Below, one piece after another: positions 8,564 to 17,922 of a stretch of DNA of 64,000 bases. This DNA comes from Deltaproteobacteria bacterium (GTDB taxonomy: Bacteria > Myxococcota_A > UBA9042 > PHBI01). Where the stretch lies: contig JACKFA010000005.1 of NCBI GenBank assembly GCA_020632715.1, positions 248,001 to 312,000 of the forward strand. The letters are read 5' to 3'. The notes beneath the pieces were generated by a model. It was given only the letters and a program-made list of their open reading frames with translations, was not told the DNA's origin and did not search any database. Within the stretch, counting starts at the first letter, position 1, and each line of letters starts with the position of its first letter. A program made the translations under genes and the position numbers.

Positions 8564-11364
8564 TCGTCGCTCTCGCGCGCGAGGCGCACGCCGCGGGCGT
8601 CCTCGATGAGGTCGCCGTGGAGCTCGCTCTCCGACGCCGCGACGCCCGAGAGGAGGCCCGGGTCGAAGCCGAGGGTCGCCGCCGGGGCGGCCTCCTTCGC
8701 CTCCGGGCGCTTGGCGTCGAACTTCGTGACCTGCTTCCAGCAGCGCGAGACGGCGTCGCCGAAGATGAGGAGCAGGTCGTCCCGCTCGGCGAAGCGGAGC
8801 GCCGCGTCGATGCACTCGCGCTCGTCGGGGATGACCGTGACGTTCTCGGCGGGGAAGCCGTGCTCGACGAGGGCGTCGCGGAGGAGGTCCGGGATCTCGG
8901 TCGGGCCGCGCCCGCGCGGGTCGTCGTCGCGCTTGAGGAAGATGTGCGCGAAGCCGCCGCGCTCGGCGATGATGGTCGCCATCTCGACGATGGCCTCGTC
9001 GCGCCGGTCGCCGGGGGCCGAGAGCACGCAGAGCCTGCGCCCGGCGACGTCGAGGCGGGTGACGAAGTCGACCATCGCGCGCACGGCGGCCGGGTTGTGG
9101 CCGTAGTCGAGGATCACCTTGAAGGCGAGCTCGTCGTAGATGTTCGTGCGCCCGGGGACCTGGAAGTAGCTCGTGTCGAAGGTGCGGAGGCCCTGGCGGA
9201 TGTTGTCGATCTTCACGTCCATCGCGTACGCCATGAGCGAGGCGGCGAGCGCGTTCTGGACGTTGTGCATCGCCTTCCCCTCGACGGTCGCGGGGATGAG
9301 GTGGGTCCACATGAGCGGCACGTGGTTCCCGCCGTCGTAGAGCGTGATCATGTGCCCGTTGATGCCCTCCTCGAGCACCGCGGCCATGCCGCCGGCGCGG
9401 ATGTGGCGCCGCACGAGGTCGTTCTTCGCGTTCATCGTGAAGTAGCCGATGCGCTTGGCCTTCGTGTGGTCGGCCATGCGGAGGCACAGGAGGTCGTCGG
9501 CGTTCAGGATGGCCGCGTCGCGCGCGACCTCGACGACGACGCGCTTCACCTCGGCGAGCTGCTCGAGGGTGTCGACGCCGCGGAGCCCGAGGTGGTCGTC
9601 CGAGATGTTGAGCACGCAGCCGACGTTGCAGTCGCGGAAGCCGAGCCCGGCGCGGAGGATCCCGCCGCGCGCGGTCTCGAGGACGGCGAGGTCGACGGTC
9701 GGGTCGCGCAGCACCATGCCGGCCGAGGTCGGGCCGGTCATGTCGCCGACGAACGTGCGCTCGCCGTCGACGTAGACGCCGTCGGTGGTCGTGAGGCCGA
9801 CCGTGCGCCCGCTCATCTTGTGGATGTGCGCGAGCATGCGGGCGGTCGTGGTCTTCCCGTTGGTGCCGGTGACCGACGCGATGGGGATCCGCGCGGGCGT
9901 CCCCTGCGGGAAGAGCATGTCCATGACGGGGCCGGCGACGTCGCGCGGGGTGCCCTCGGTGGGGGCGACGTGCATCCGGAAGCCGGGGGCCGCGTTGACC
10001 TCGCAGATGGCGCCGCCGACCTCGCGGTAGCTCTTCGTGACGTCGGGGCAGAGGAAGTCGATGCCGGCGACGTCGAGGCCGATGGCGAGGGCCGCGCGCT
10101 TGGCCATCTCGCGGTTGTCGTGGTGGCAGGTGTCGGTCATGTCGATGGCGGTGCCGCCGGTCGACAGGTTGCCGGTCGAGCGCAGGTAGAAGACCTCGCC
10201 CGCGGGGAGCACGGTGTCCCGGGTGTGCCCGGCCGCGGCGAGCAAGCGGTTCGCCTGCTCGTCGAGCTCGAGGCGCGTGAGGACCTTCTCGTGGCCGATG
10301 CCGCGGCGGGGGTCGGAGTTCACGACGTCGACGAGCTCGGCGATGGTGCGCTCGCCGTCGCCGACGACGTGCCCGGGGACGCGCTTCGAGACGGCCACGA
10401 GCTCGCCGTTCACGACGAGCATGCGGTGGTCGAAGCCGGTGATCATCGACTCGACGATGCAGGTGCGGCCGGTGACCTGGGAGGCGGTCTGGTAGCCCGC
10501 CTCGACCTGCTCGGGGGTCATGAGGTCGAGGACGACGCCGCGGCCGTGGTTCGCGTTGTACGGCTTCACGACGACGGGGAAGCCGATGGACTGCGCGGCG
10601 CGGACGGCCTCGCGGGCGTTGCGGACGAGCTCCTGGCGCGGCACGGGGAGGCCGAGGTCGCCGAGGATCTTGTTGGTCTGCTCCTTGTCGGAGGCGATCT
10701 CGACGGCGATGTGGCGCGTCTCGGAGGTGACGGTGGCCTGGATCCGGCGCTGGAAGCGGCCGTGCCCGAACTGGACGAGGGAGTAGTCGTTGAGGCGGAG
10801 CCAGGGGATGTCGCGGTCCTCGGCGGCGCGCACGAGGGAGGCCGTGGAGGGGCCGAACTGGCGGCGCTGGGCGAGGGAGATGAGGCCCTCGAGCTCGGCG
10901 CGGAAGTCGAAGCCGTCGGGGACGACGAGGGCGCCGCCGCGCAGATCGGCCGGGAGGCAGCTCGCGAGCAGGTGGAAGCCGAGCTCGGCGGCGGCGAGGC
11001 CGACGCGCTCCTCCTCGTACTCGAAGACGACGTGGTAGTGGGCGGGCTTGCCGGTGCCGCGGGTCTTCCCGAAGGTGACGTGGGCGCCGGCGCGCTGCTG
11101 GAGCTCGATGGCGACGTGCTCGAGGACGTGCCCGAGCCAGGTGCCGCCGTCCTCGCGGAGGCGGCGGAGGAAGCCGCCGGCCGCGCCGTAGGAGCAGGTG
11201 TGCTCGGCGAGCGAGGGGAGCGCCGCGGTCAGGGCCTCGTTGAAGCCGGGGATCTTCGCGCTCGGCCAGTCCTCGAGCGCCTCGAGATCCAGCGTGAGCC
11301 GGATGCACGGGAAGTGGGCGTAGAGGTTCGGTCCGCGATAGACGCGACGCTCGGTGACTTTCAT
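8560..11364 (-). CDS. cphA: Cyanophycin synthetase
   Basis: The 934-residue protein has the full CphA layout. The N domain (RVYRGPNLYAHFPCIRL at ~7-23) is followed by an ATP-grasp domain (~220-480, with KPYNANHGRGV and the TGNLSTGGTAIDMTD segment). A Mur-ligase domain comes next, with the P-loop TGTNGKTTTARM at ~497 and the motifs LETARGGILRAGLG, NISDDHLG and DYGHNPAA. CphA makes multi-L-arginyl-poly-L-aspartate: ATP-grasp adds Asp to the backbone and the Mur module adds Arg to side chains. Length is slightly above the usual ~870-900. The ATG at 11364 matches where CphA proteins begin. No cyanophycinase is visible in the window. The gene overlaps the following ATP-grasp-less paralogue. Confidence 0.93.
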   Translation of the reverse strand: MKVTERRVYRGPNLYAHFPCIRLTLDLEALEDWPSAKIPGFNEALTAALPSLAEHTCSYGAAGGFLRRLREDGGTWLGHVLEHVAIELQQRAGAHVTFGKTRGTGKPAHYHVVFEYEEERVGLAAAELGFHLLASCLPADLRGGALVVPDGFDFRAELEGLISLAQRRQFGPSTASLVRAAEDRDIPWLRLNDYSLVQFGHGRFQRRIQATVTSETRHIAVEIASDKEQTNKILGDLGLPVPRQELVRNAREAVRAAQSIGFPVVVKPYNANHGRGVVLDLMTPEQVEAGYQTASQVTGRTCIVESMITGFDHRMLVVNGELVAVSKRVPGHVVGDGERTIAELVDVVNSDPRRGIGHEKVLTRLELDEQANRLLAAAGHTRDTVLPAGEVFYLRSTGNLSTGGTAIDMTDTCHHDNREMAKRAALAIGLDVAGIDFLCPDVTKSYREVGGAICEVNAAPGFRMHVAPTEGTPRDVAGPVMDMLFPQGTPARIPIASVTGTNGKTTTARMLAHIHKMSGRTVGLTTTDGVYVDGERTFVGDMTGPTSAGMVLRDPTVDLAVLETARGGILRAGLGFRDCNVGCVLNISDDHLGLRGVDTLEQLAEVKRVVVEVARDAAILNADDLLCLRMADHTKAKRIGYFTMNAKNDLVRRHIRAGGMAAVLEEGINGHMITLYDGGNHVPLMWTHLIPATVEGKAMHNVQNALAASLMAYAMDVKIDNIRQGLRTFDTSYFQVPGRTNIYDELAFKVILDYGHNPAAVRAMVDFVTRLDVAGRRLCVLSAPGDRRDEAIVEMATIIAERGGFAHIFLKRDDDPRGRGPTEIPDLLRDALVEHGFPAENVTVIPDERECIDAALRFAERDDLLLIFGDAVSRCWKQVTKFDAKRPEAKEAAPAATLGFDPGLLSGVAASESELHGDLIEDARGVRLARESDD

Positions 11365-11446
11365 GCGGCGAGGCCCCAGGGGTGGAGGAGACTCGCGGAG
11401 GATGGCCGAAAGCGGGGGCGCGGGCAATGGGCGCCGCGCGCGCCCG

Positions 11447-14400
11447 TCACCGGGGCCGGTGGCGGCGGCGGAGGGGCGCGAGGGCGGCGATTGCGGCGAG
11501 GGCGAGCGCGATCGGCAGGGGCGTCGTGGGGCCGCCCTGGCAGCCGCCGCCGTCACCGCCCCGGGACGCGAGGCCGGGCGGGACCGCGATGGGGCCTGCG
11601 TCGGCGGTCGGGGGCGTCGGCGCGATGGCGAAGCCCGGGCCGTTGGGGCCCGAGCCGCCGCCGGCGCCCGTCCACGGATCGCCGGTCGGGGGGGCGCCCG
11701 GGACCACGACGAGGCCCGCCCCCGCCTCGCCCGGGAAGTCCTCGAGCGCGAGCGGGAGCGCGCGCGTGTCGGCGCCGGCGGCCGTGCCCACGTGCTCGAC
11801 GTCGAGGTCGACGACCCACATGAGGGTCCAGGTCGACTCGCGCCCGTCCGCCGTGGCCTCGGTGAGCGAGACGACGAGCTTCCCGTCGGGGCGCTCGACC
11901 GCGCGGAGGCGGCCGTGGAGCTCGGTCCCCGAGTACGACACGTCGAGGACGTGGTCCGGCGAGCCGGCGAGGTGGTCGAGGCGCGTGAGCGGCCGGCCGT
12001 CGACGAGGAGCTCGAGGCTCCCCTCGCGCATCGAGACGACGCGCCCGTCGCGCGTCGTGAACGACCCGCGGAGGCCGGCCTCGGCGGCGACGACGTAGGG
12101 CGCGCCGCTCCCGTCGCGCGCGAGGCCGAGGGGGCTCGCGGGCACGGTGAGGCCGGTGTCGTCGGCGGCGACGAGCCCGGCGTCCTGGGTCCAGCGGTAG
12201 AGCCAGGGGGCGTGATCGACGAGGACCACGACGCCTTCGGGCTCCTCGAGGCAGCCGAGGATCCCCGGGACGGGCTCCGTCGCGACCCCGAGGTCCGGGA
12301 CGCGGCTCCGCGGATCGGACGGCTCGAAGAGGAGGAGGTGGCCCTTACCGCGGTCGGCGACGCAGAGGTCGCCCGCGGCGTCCACGTCGATGCCGGCGAC
12401 GTCGCCGAGGTCGAGGCGGGGCGCGTCCCAGAGCGGCGCGATGCCGCCCTGCGGGCCGCTCCGGAAGAGCATCCAGCCGAGGGCCTCGCCGTCGGGCGTC
12501 ACGGCGTCGAGGTCCTCGAGGCGGAGCGTGAGGACGTCGCCCGGGTCGACGCGCCGCGGCGAGCGGACGAAGGCGACGACGCCGCTCTCGCGGGTCGCGG
12601 CCACGACGGTGTCGCCCCAGACGGTCTTCGGCGGGAGGAACGGCAGGTGCGTCGCCTCGCCGGTCGAGAGGTAGGTCCGCGACGCGGTGACGAGGCCGTG
12701 GATCGTGTCGTGGTCGCCGCCGCCGACGGGGACCACGAGGTCGTGGAGCACCCAGAACGGGCGCGGCTGCCAGTCCCAGCCGTCGAAGGCGCCGCCGCGG
12801 TTCGCGCCGAGCCAGGCGTGGCTCCGCTCGAGGATCTGCGCGTCGCCGAGGTCGTCGACGCTCACGAGCCAGCCGTCGAAGGTGCCGGAGACGTAGCCCT
12901 GGACGCGCTCGTGGACGGCGTCCCAGCCGACCTGCCGGAGCCCCTGCTCGACCCACACGTCGTACCAGCCGAGGAGGCGGCGCTGCTCGGTCGGGGCGGC
13001 GGTGAGGCCGCTCGCGGCGCGCGCCTCGGCGAGGTCGAAGACGACCGCGCACGAGGCCGTGGCCCCCGCGCCGTGGCAGGCGATGACGCGGCCGACGTCC
13101 ACGAAGAAGGCGCGGTCGGCGTCGATGGGGAGGAAGCGCGGGCCGGGGACGCCGAGGCCGACGGTCGCGAGCGCCGCGGCTGGGAGCCAGAGCTCGGTGC
13201 GGCCGTCCTCGAACCACGTGCGCGAGACGCCGGCGGCGCCCCAGACGGCGATGGCGCGCCCGTCGGCCGCGGTGACGCCGCTCGTGCGGTCGTCGTCGGG
13301 GTAGCGCGCGACGACGCGCCCGCCGGGCGCCCAGCAGGTGCCGTAGAGGCAGAACGGCGCGTCGGTGCCGACGTCGGTCGTGTCCCAATAGGTCTGCGAC
13401 GGGCTCCCGGCGGCCTCGGGCAGCGCCCAGCGGACGAGCGGGCTCTCGATCATCCAGGTGATGCCGGGCGGGTCCTCGCGGTAGGACCAGGCGTCGTCGC
13501 GGAAGTCGGTCGGGTCGCTCTGGTCGAGCCGCGCCTCGACGGCGTCCGCGTTCACGCCGCCGTCGCTGTCGGCGCGCCAGTCGGAGGTGCCGAGCGCGGC
13601 CTCGGTGGCGGCGTCGAGGCCGTCGCTGTCGAGGTCGAGGGTGGCGGGATCGAGCGTGAGGAGGAAGGTCTGCTCGGGGATCGTGGGCGCGTGGGTGCTC
13701 TGCCAGACCACCGTCACCTCGAGCCCATCGGGGCCGGTCGCGAGCGCCGTGACGGCGGGGGTGAAGAAGGCGCCGAGGAGCTCCTCGAGCTGTGGCTGGA
13801 CGACCGCGAGCGCGTGGCTGAACGACACGTAGCCGCTCTCGCCGTCCGGGCCGAAGACGCGGAGCCCGACGCCGGTCGCGGTCGCGCCGAGCGCGCTCGG
13901 CTCGTGCCAGCCGACGTCCCAGCCCTCGGCGAGGGCGACGACCGCGCCGAGCTGCGGGTCCCAGGCGAGCGCGCGGCCGAGGGGCGACCACACGAGGTCG
14001 TCCGCGCCGGTCTGGCTCCGGCCGACGGGGACCGGCCCGAAGACGACCTCGGGGGCGGCGCCGGGGCGCGCCTTCAGGACGACGGCGACCGAGGTCGACG
14101 GGGAGACGCCCGGCGAGGTGGCGGCGCCGATCCAGCCCTTCGACGCGAGGAGCCAGGTGGCGCCTGCGTCGTCGGGGGTCGACGCCTGGACGAGCCAGGT
14201 CTCGGCGACGGGCGGGCGGCCGTCGACGATGGCGGGCGCGGCCCAGCGATCGCTCGGCGCGACGACGGCGTCGAGGTCGGCCGTGGCGACGAGGTCGAGC
14301 GCGCGCGGAGAGGCGCCGGGGCGCGGGTCGAGGCAGACGACGCCCGCCGGATACGCGAGGCAGAGGCGCCCGTCGGGGCCGCCGAGGACGTTCGTCCCCG

Positions 14401-14881
14401 GCTGCCCGAGGTTCGGGGCGCCGTCGATGAGCGCGCTGTCGGCGGCGTCGAAGCTCGCCGCGAGGGGGCCGGCGTCGAGGATCCCGAAGACGGGCGTCGC
14501 CTCGATGTCCGCCGTGGTGACGGTGTAGACGCGGGCGAGGCCGGCGCCGCCCGCGACGAAGAGGAACGCCGCGTGGTCCCACGTGGTACCGCCGAGGCGG
14601 AGCTGGTCCGGGAAGGTGATGGAGCGGACCGTGCCGTCGTGGTCGGCGGGGTCGAAGACGTCGACCTGGAAGCCGCTGTCGACGCCGGCGAAGGTCGCGA
14701 CCCAGCCCGACGCGAGGCGGCCGACGTACTCGGTGTGGTAGGCGCTCAGGCGGTCGAGCTCGAGCGTGAGCTCGGCGCGGCCTGGCGGCCCGAAACGGAC
14801 CTCGGCGCGCGCCGTGTGCACTGCAACATACGACGCGACGATCGCGGCCAAAGAGGCCGCTAGCGGCGTTGTGCGGTGCAT
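11447..14881 (-). CDS. Large secreted protein with MYXO-CTERM-like sorting tail
   Basis: The 1144-residue protein has a signal peptide (residues ~1-27, ending VHTARA). Its body is rich in WY/DG beta-strand sequence with no domain I can name, though a DSDGLDAATEAALGT calcium-type motif is present mid-protein. The C terminus has the tripartite form of a MYXO-CTERM signal: a Gly/Cys spacer (GGGCQGG), a hydrophobic helix (PIALALAAIAALAPL) and a basic end (RRRHRPR). In Myxococcota this marks surface-anchored lipid-modified proteins. Its ATG shares one base with the TGA of the upstream MORN-repeat lipoprotein gene, so the two are probably co-translated. Confidence 0.75.
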   Translation of the reverse strand: MHRTTPLAASLAAIVASYVAVHTARAEVRFGPPGRAELTLELDRLSAYHTEYVGRLASGWVATFAGVDSGFQVDVFDPADHDGTVRSITFPDQLRLGGTTWDHAAFLFVAGGAGLARVYTVTTADIEATPVFGILDAGPLAASFDAADSALIDGAPNLGQPGTNVLGGPDGRLCLAYPAGVVCLDPRPGASPRALDLVATADLDAVVAPSDRWAAPAIVDGRPPVAETWLVQASTPDDAGATWLLASKGWIGAATSPGVSPSTSVAVVLKARPGAAPEVVFGPVPVGRSQTGADDLVWSPLGRALAWDPQLGAVVALAEGWDVGWHEPSALGATATGVGLRVFGPDGESGYVSFSHALAVVQPQLEELLGAFFTPAVTALATGPDGLEVTVVWQSTHAPTIPEQTFLLTLDPATLDLDSDGLDAATEAALGTSDWRADSDGGVNADAVEARLDQSDPTDFRDDAWSYREDPPGITWMIESPLVRWALPEAAGSPSQTYWDTTDVGTDAPFCLYGTCWAPGGRVVARYPDDDRTSGVTAADGRAIAVWGAAGVSRTWFEDGRTELWLPAAALATVGLGVPGPRFLPIDADRAFFVDVGRVIACHGAGATASCAVVFDLAEARAASGLTAAPTEQRRLLGWYDVWVEQGLRQVGWDAVHERVQGYVSGTFDGWLVSVDDLGDAQILERSHAWLGANRGGAFDGWDWQPRPFWVLHDLVVPVGGGDHDTIHGLVTASRTYLSTGEATHLPFLPPKTVWGDTVVAATRESGVVAFVRSPRRVDPGDVLTLRLEDLDAVTPDGEALGWMLFRSGPQGGIAPLWDAPRLDLGDVAGIDVDAAGDLCVADRGKGHLLLFEPSDPRSRVPDLGVATEPVPGILGCLEEPEGVVVLVDHAPWLYRWTQDAGLVAADDTGLTVPASPLGLARDGSGAPYVVAAEAGLRGSFTTRDGRVVSMREGSLELLVDGRPLTRLDHLAGSPDHVLDVSYSGTELHGRLRAVERPDGKLVVSLTEATADGRESTWTLMWVVDLDVEHVGTAAGADTRALPLALEDFPGEAGAGLVVVPGAPPTGDPWTGAGGGSGPNGPGFAIAPTPPTADAGPIAVPPGLASRGGDGGGCQGGPTTPLPIALALAAIAALAPLRRRHRPR

Positions 14882-16377
14882 CAAAACACCTCCGCCTCGG
14901 TGGCGGGCGCGCCGTCCTCGGTGAAGTAGGTCCAGGTGCCCAGCACGCGGACGCCGTGGTCGTACTCGCCCTCCGCCATGAGCTGGCCGCTCTCGTACCA
15001 GTAGCGCCAGTGGAAGTAGGGCGCGTCGTCGAGCCAGGCGCCCTCGGCGAAGCGCTGCCCGCTCGGCCAGTAGGCGACGTACGGCCCGTGGCGCTGGCCG
15101 TCGACGTAGGTCGGCGCGTCGTAGGGGGCGCCGGTCGACCACGTGCCGGTCCAGGTGCCGACGGGGAGGCCGCTCGCCACCTCGCCGATCTCCTCGACCA
15201 GGCCGCCGCCGATCTTCTGCCAGAGGTGCCAGGTGCCGTGGCGGACGCCGTCGACGTAGGGGCCCTCGGAGAGCGGGGTCCCGTCGGGGGACCAGGTGCG
15301 CCAGACGCCGGCCTCGAGGCCGCCCGCGTAGCTCCCCTCGGCGATCTTCGCGCCGCCGGGGCTGTGGAAGACCCAGGGGCCGTCGCGCCGCCCGGCCCGG
15401 TAGCTGCCCGACTCGATGGTCCCGCCGGTGGCGGCGTAGCGCGCGAAGGCGCCGTCCCGGACGCCAGCGACCCAGACGGCGTCCGTCGCGGGGGTCCCGT
15501 CGGCGAAGTAGGTGTGCGCGGGCCCGTCCTCGACGTCCGCGCGGAAGGTGGTCTCGGCGCGGACGACGCCCCCGGGATCGTAGGTCGTCCAGACGCCGAC
15601 CCGGGCGTCGTCGGCGTAGTCGCCCGCCTCGACGAGCCAGCCGGCAGCGTCGTAGGACCGCCGGGTCCCGTTCAACAGGCCGCCTGCGAAGGTGGTGCTC
15701 GTGCGGAGCACGCCGTCGCCGTCCCAGACGCGAAAGACGCCGCTCTCGTGGCCGTCGACGTAGGTGCCGTCGATGACCTTCTTCGCGGGCGCCGCGTCGG
15801 TCCAGACCCCGAAGGGGCCGCTCCGGACGCCGCCCACGAGGCAGGCGCGGGTGCGGGTGCCGGGGCCGAAGTCGTCGCCGTCGACCGAGAGGGTCGCGAC
15901 GCCGGGGCAGGCGACGCCGTCCCAGCCGGTGTCGCCGCCGACGGGGGCGCGGAGGTCGACCCCGCCGTCGTCGCCGCAGGGGGGGTAGGCGTGGAGGCTC
16001 TCGGCGCCGAGCGGATCGAGGTCGCGCCAGGTGCCGCAGGCGCGGCCGGCGCGGAAGTGGTGCTCGTAGCGCAGCGCTCCGCCGACGTAGAAGCCGCGCC
16101 AGAGGCCGTCGGCGAGGCCGCGCGCGAAGGCGCCGCGGACGAGGGTCGCGCCGGCGGCGTCGAGCTCGGTGTAGGCGCCGTCGGCGACGCGCTCGGCGGC
16201 GGTGGTGCACCAGTAGAGCCAGGCGTCGCCCTCGGGGCGGGTGACGACGTCGCTCGCGAGGGCGTGGTCGGCGCCGCAGGCGAAGGGGCCGCCGTAGGCC
16301 GTGTCGCCGACGGCGTCGTCGCCGCAGGCGGCGGCGAGGCACGCGAGCGTCGCGGCGAGGAGGGGAGAGCGGGTCAC
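14881..16377 (-). CDS. MORN-repeat (YwqK-like) lipoprotein
   Basis: The 498-residue protein starts at GTG 16377, with GGAGG five bases upstream. That start gives a clean lipoprotein signal (lipobox LAAAC, Cys18), whereas an upstream in-frame ATG would bury it. Nearly the entire mature protein consists of ~20-25-residue repeats of the MORN-2/YwqK type, e.g. GVWRTWSPDGTPLSEGPY and DGVRHGTWHLW. Such repeats form extended beta-sheet surfaces; the function in bacteria is unsettled. The stop overlaps the start of the next gene by one base. A structural or binding partnership with that MYXO-CTERM-like protein is a reasonable guess. Confidence 0.82.
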   Translation of the reverse strand: MTRSPLLAATLACLAAACGDDAVGDTAYGGPFACGADHALASDVVTRPEGDAWLYWCTTAAERVADGAYTELDAAGATLVRGAFARGLADGLWRGFYVGGALRYEHHFRAGRACGTWRDLDPLGAESLHAYPPCGDDGGVDLRAPVGGDTGWDGVACPGVATLSVDGDDFGPGTRTRACLVGGVRSGPFGVWTDAAPAKKVIDGTYVDGHESGVFRVWDGDGVLRTSTTFAGGLLNGTRRSYDAAGWLVEAGDYADDARVGVWTTYDPGGVVRAETTFRADVEDGPAHTYFADGTPATDAVWVAGVRDGAFARYAATGGTIESGSYRAGRRDGPWVFHSPGGAKIAEGSYAGGLEAGVWRTWSPDGTPLSEGPYVDGVRHGTWHLWQKIGGGLVEEIGEVASGLPVGTWTGTWSTGAPYDAPTYVDGQRHGPYVAYWPSGQRFAEGAWLDDAPYFHWRYWYESGQLMAEGEYDHGVRVLGTWTYFTEDGAPATEAEVF

Positions 16378-16528
16378 GGCGGCCTCCGGTGCGAGGTGAT
16401 CGGCGCGAGCATGAGCCCGGTGAGAGGGCCGGAGCAAGCTCCACCGTCACCCGGCTCGGAGGGAGACGGGGCGGGGAGGGCCGATCGAAACGCGCGGAGG
16501 GCGGGCGAGCGAGCGGGGCGCTCGTCGA

Positions 16529-17293
16529 TCAGCCGGCGACGAAGCCGCCGTCGACGAGGTAGGCGCCGCCGGTGCAGTAGGAGGCGTCGTCGCTCGCGAG
16601 GAAGGCTGCCATGTGGGCCACCTCCTCGTTGGTCCCGTAGCGATGGAGGGGGACGAGCTGCTCGAAGCCGGCGCGGACGGCGGCGGGGGCGTCGGGGGCG
16701 GCCTGGGCCTCGATGGAGTGCATCATGCGGTTCGCGATGGGGCCGGGGTTCACGGCGTTGACGCGGATGCGCAGGGGGGCGAGCTCGATCGCGGCGGTCT
16801 TCACGAGGCCGAGGACGGCGTGCTTGCTCGCGATGTAGGGGCCGAGGCCGGCGGAGCCGACGAGGCCGGCGACCGAGGAGGTGACGACGACGGCGCCGCC
16901 GCCGCGGCGGGCGAGCTCGGGGGCGGCGTGCTTGATGCCGTACCAGACGCCGAAGAGGTTCACGTGGAGCACGCGCTCGAGGTCCTGGGTCGACTGCTCG
17001 AGGAGCGGGGCGACGCGGCCCTCGACGCCGGCGTTGGCGAAGAGCACGTCGACGCCGCCAAAGCGGGCGACGGTGGCCGCGACGAGGTCCTGGACGTGGC
17101 GCTCGGTGGAGACGTCGCAGATCTGGTAGTCCGCGGCGTCGCCGAGGCTCGCGACGAGGTCCCGGAGGGGGGGCTCGGCGACGTCTGCGAGCATGACGCG
17201 CGCGCCCTCGGCGACGAACAGGCGGGCGGCGGCGGCGCCGATGCCGCCGGCAGCGCCGGTGATGATGGCGACCTTGTCGGTCAGGCGTCCCAT
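16529..17293 (-). CDS. Short-chain dehydrogenase/reductase (SDR)
   Basis: The 254-residue classical SDR has the cofactor motif TGAAGGIG at residues 12-19, the structural NAG motif in VLFANAGVEG, a TSS segment containing the catalytic Ser (~139), and Tyr153-x3-Lys157 (YIASK). The C terminus GGAYLVDGGFVAG is typical of FabG-like members. LADVAEP after the second strand suggests NAD(H) preference because an Asp follows beta-2. It catalyses reversible oxidation of an alcohol to a ketone; the substrate is unknown. The ATG at 17293 is where the Rossmann fold begins. It appears to be a single-gene unit. Confidence 0.9.
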   Translation of the reverse strand: MGRLTDKVAIITGAAGGIGAAAARLFVAEGARVMLADVAEPPLRDLVASLGDAADYQICDVSTERHVQDLVAATVARFGGVDVLFANAGVEGRVAPLLEQSTQDLERVLHVNLFGVWYGIKHAAPELARRGGGAVVVTSSVAGLVGSAGLGPYIASKHAVLGLVKTAAIELAPLRIRVNAVNPGPIANRMMHSIEAQAAPDAPAAVRAGFEQLVPLHRYGTNEEVAHMAAFLASDDASYCTGGAYLVDGGFVAG

Positions 17294-17484
17294 GATGACT
17301 CCGGCGGGCGCGGGGCAGCGCGCGCCCGCGTCGTCGAGGTGTAGCATCCGGCGTGCCGGGCGCGGGGGCGGGCGGGAGGCGGAAGTGCGGGCAGCGGCGA
17401 GGCGCCGGTGTGCCTTTTCGCCCGCGGGCACGCAGGTTCTCGCGCAGGTTCCGGCCGCCGCCGCGGCCGTGGTATGGTCATGGC

Positions 17485-17922
17485 ATGACGGACAACGACG
17501 CGGAGCGCGCCATCGAGCGGATCGCGGCCTGGGCGGCGGGCGCCCCGGACGTCGCGGCGGCCTGGCTCTTCGGGAGCCGGGCGCGCGGGGACGGGGGTCC
17601 AGGCAGCGACATCGACGTGGCGGTGCTCCCGCGCCCTGGGGCGGGCGTCGACCCGCTCCGGAGGCGGCTCCGTTGGATGGTGGAGGCGGCGGACGCCGCG
17701 GGGCTCGGAGAGGAGGAGCTCGATCTGGTCGACCTCTCGGAGGCGCCGGTGCTGCTCGCGCACGCCGCGTTGCGCGACGGTCGCCTGCTCGCGTCGCCGG
17801 ATCCCGTCGCGCGCACGGCGTTCGTCGAGTCGACGATCCATCGGTCGCAGGAGGCGCTCCACCTGCATCGGATCGCCGAAGAGGTCAGGCGTCGCCGCTT
17901 CGGCCGGGCGGAAGCGCCGTGA
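17485..17922 (+). CDS. mntA: MntA-type minimal nucleotidyltransferase antitoxin
   Basis: The 145-residue protein carries the nucleotidyltransferase signature GS-x10-DxD exactly: Gly30-Ser31, ten residues, then Asp42-Ile-Asp44 (GSRARGDGGPGSDID). In the type VII MntA/HepT toxin-antitoxin family this enzyme AMPylates a tyrosine of the HepT RNase and so neutralises it. The gene order (mntA first) and the GTGA overlap with the following hepT gene agree with that family. An ATG at 17485 is used because it directly precedes the conserved fold. Confidence 0.85.
   Translation: MTDNDAERAIERIAAWAAGAPDVAAAWLFGSRARGDGGPGSDIDVAVLPRPGAGVDPLRRRLRWMVEAADAAGLGEEELDLVDLSEAPVLLAHAALRDGRLLASPDPVARTAFVESTIHRSQEALHLHRIAEEVRRRRFGRAEAP

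Noticed and set aside
17193..17484. Upstream extension of the mntA/hepT frames toward 17193
   Set aside because: The extension is Arg/Gly-rich shadow sequence antisense to the SDR gene start; the conserved folds begin at 17485 and 17919.
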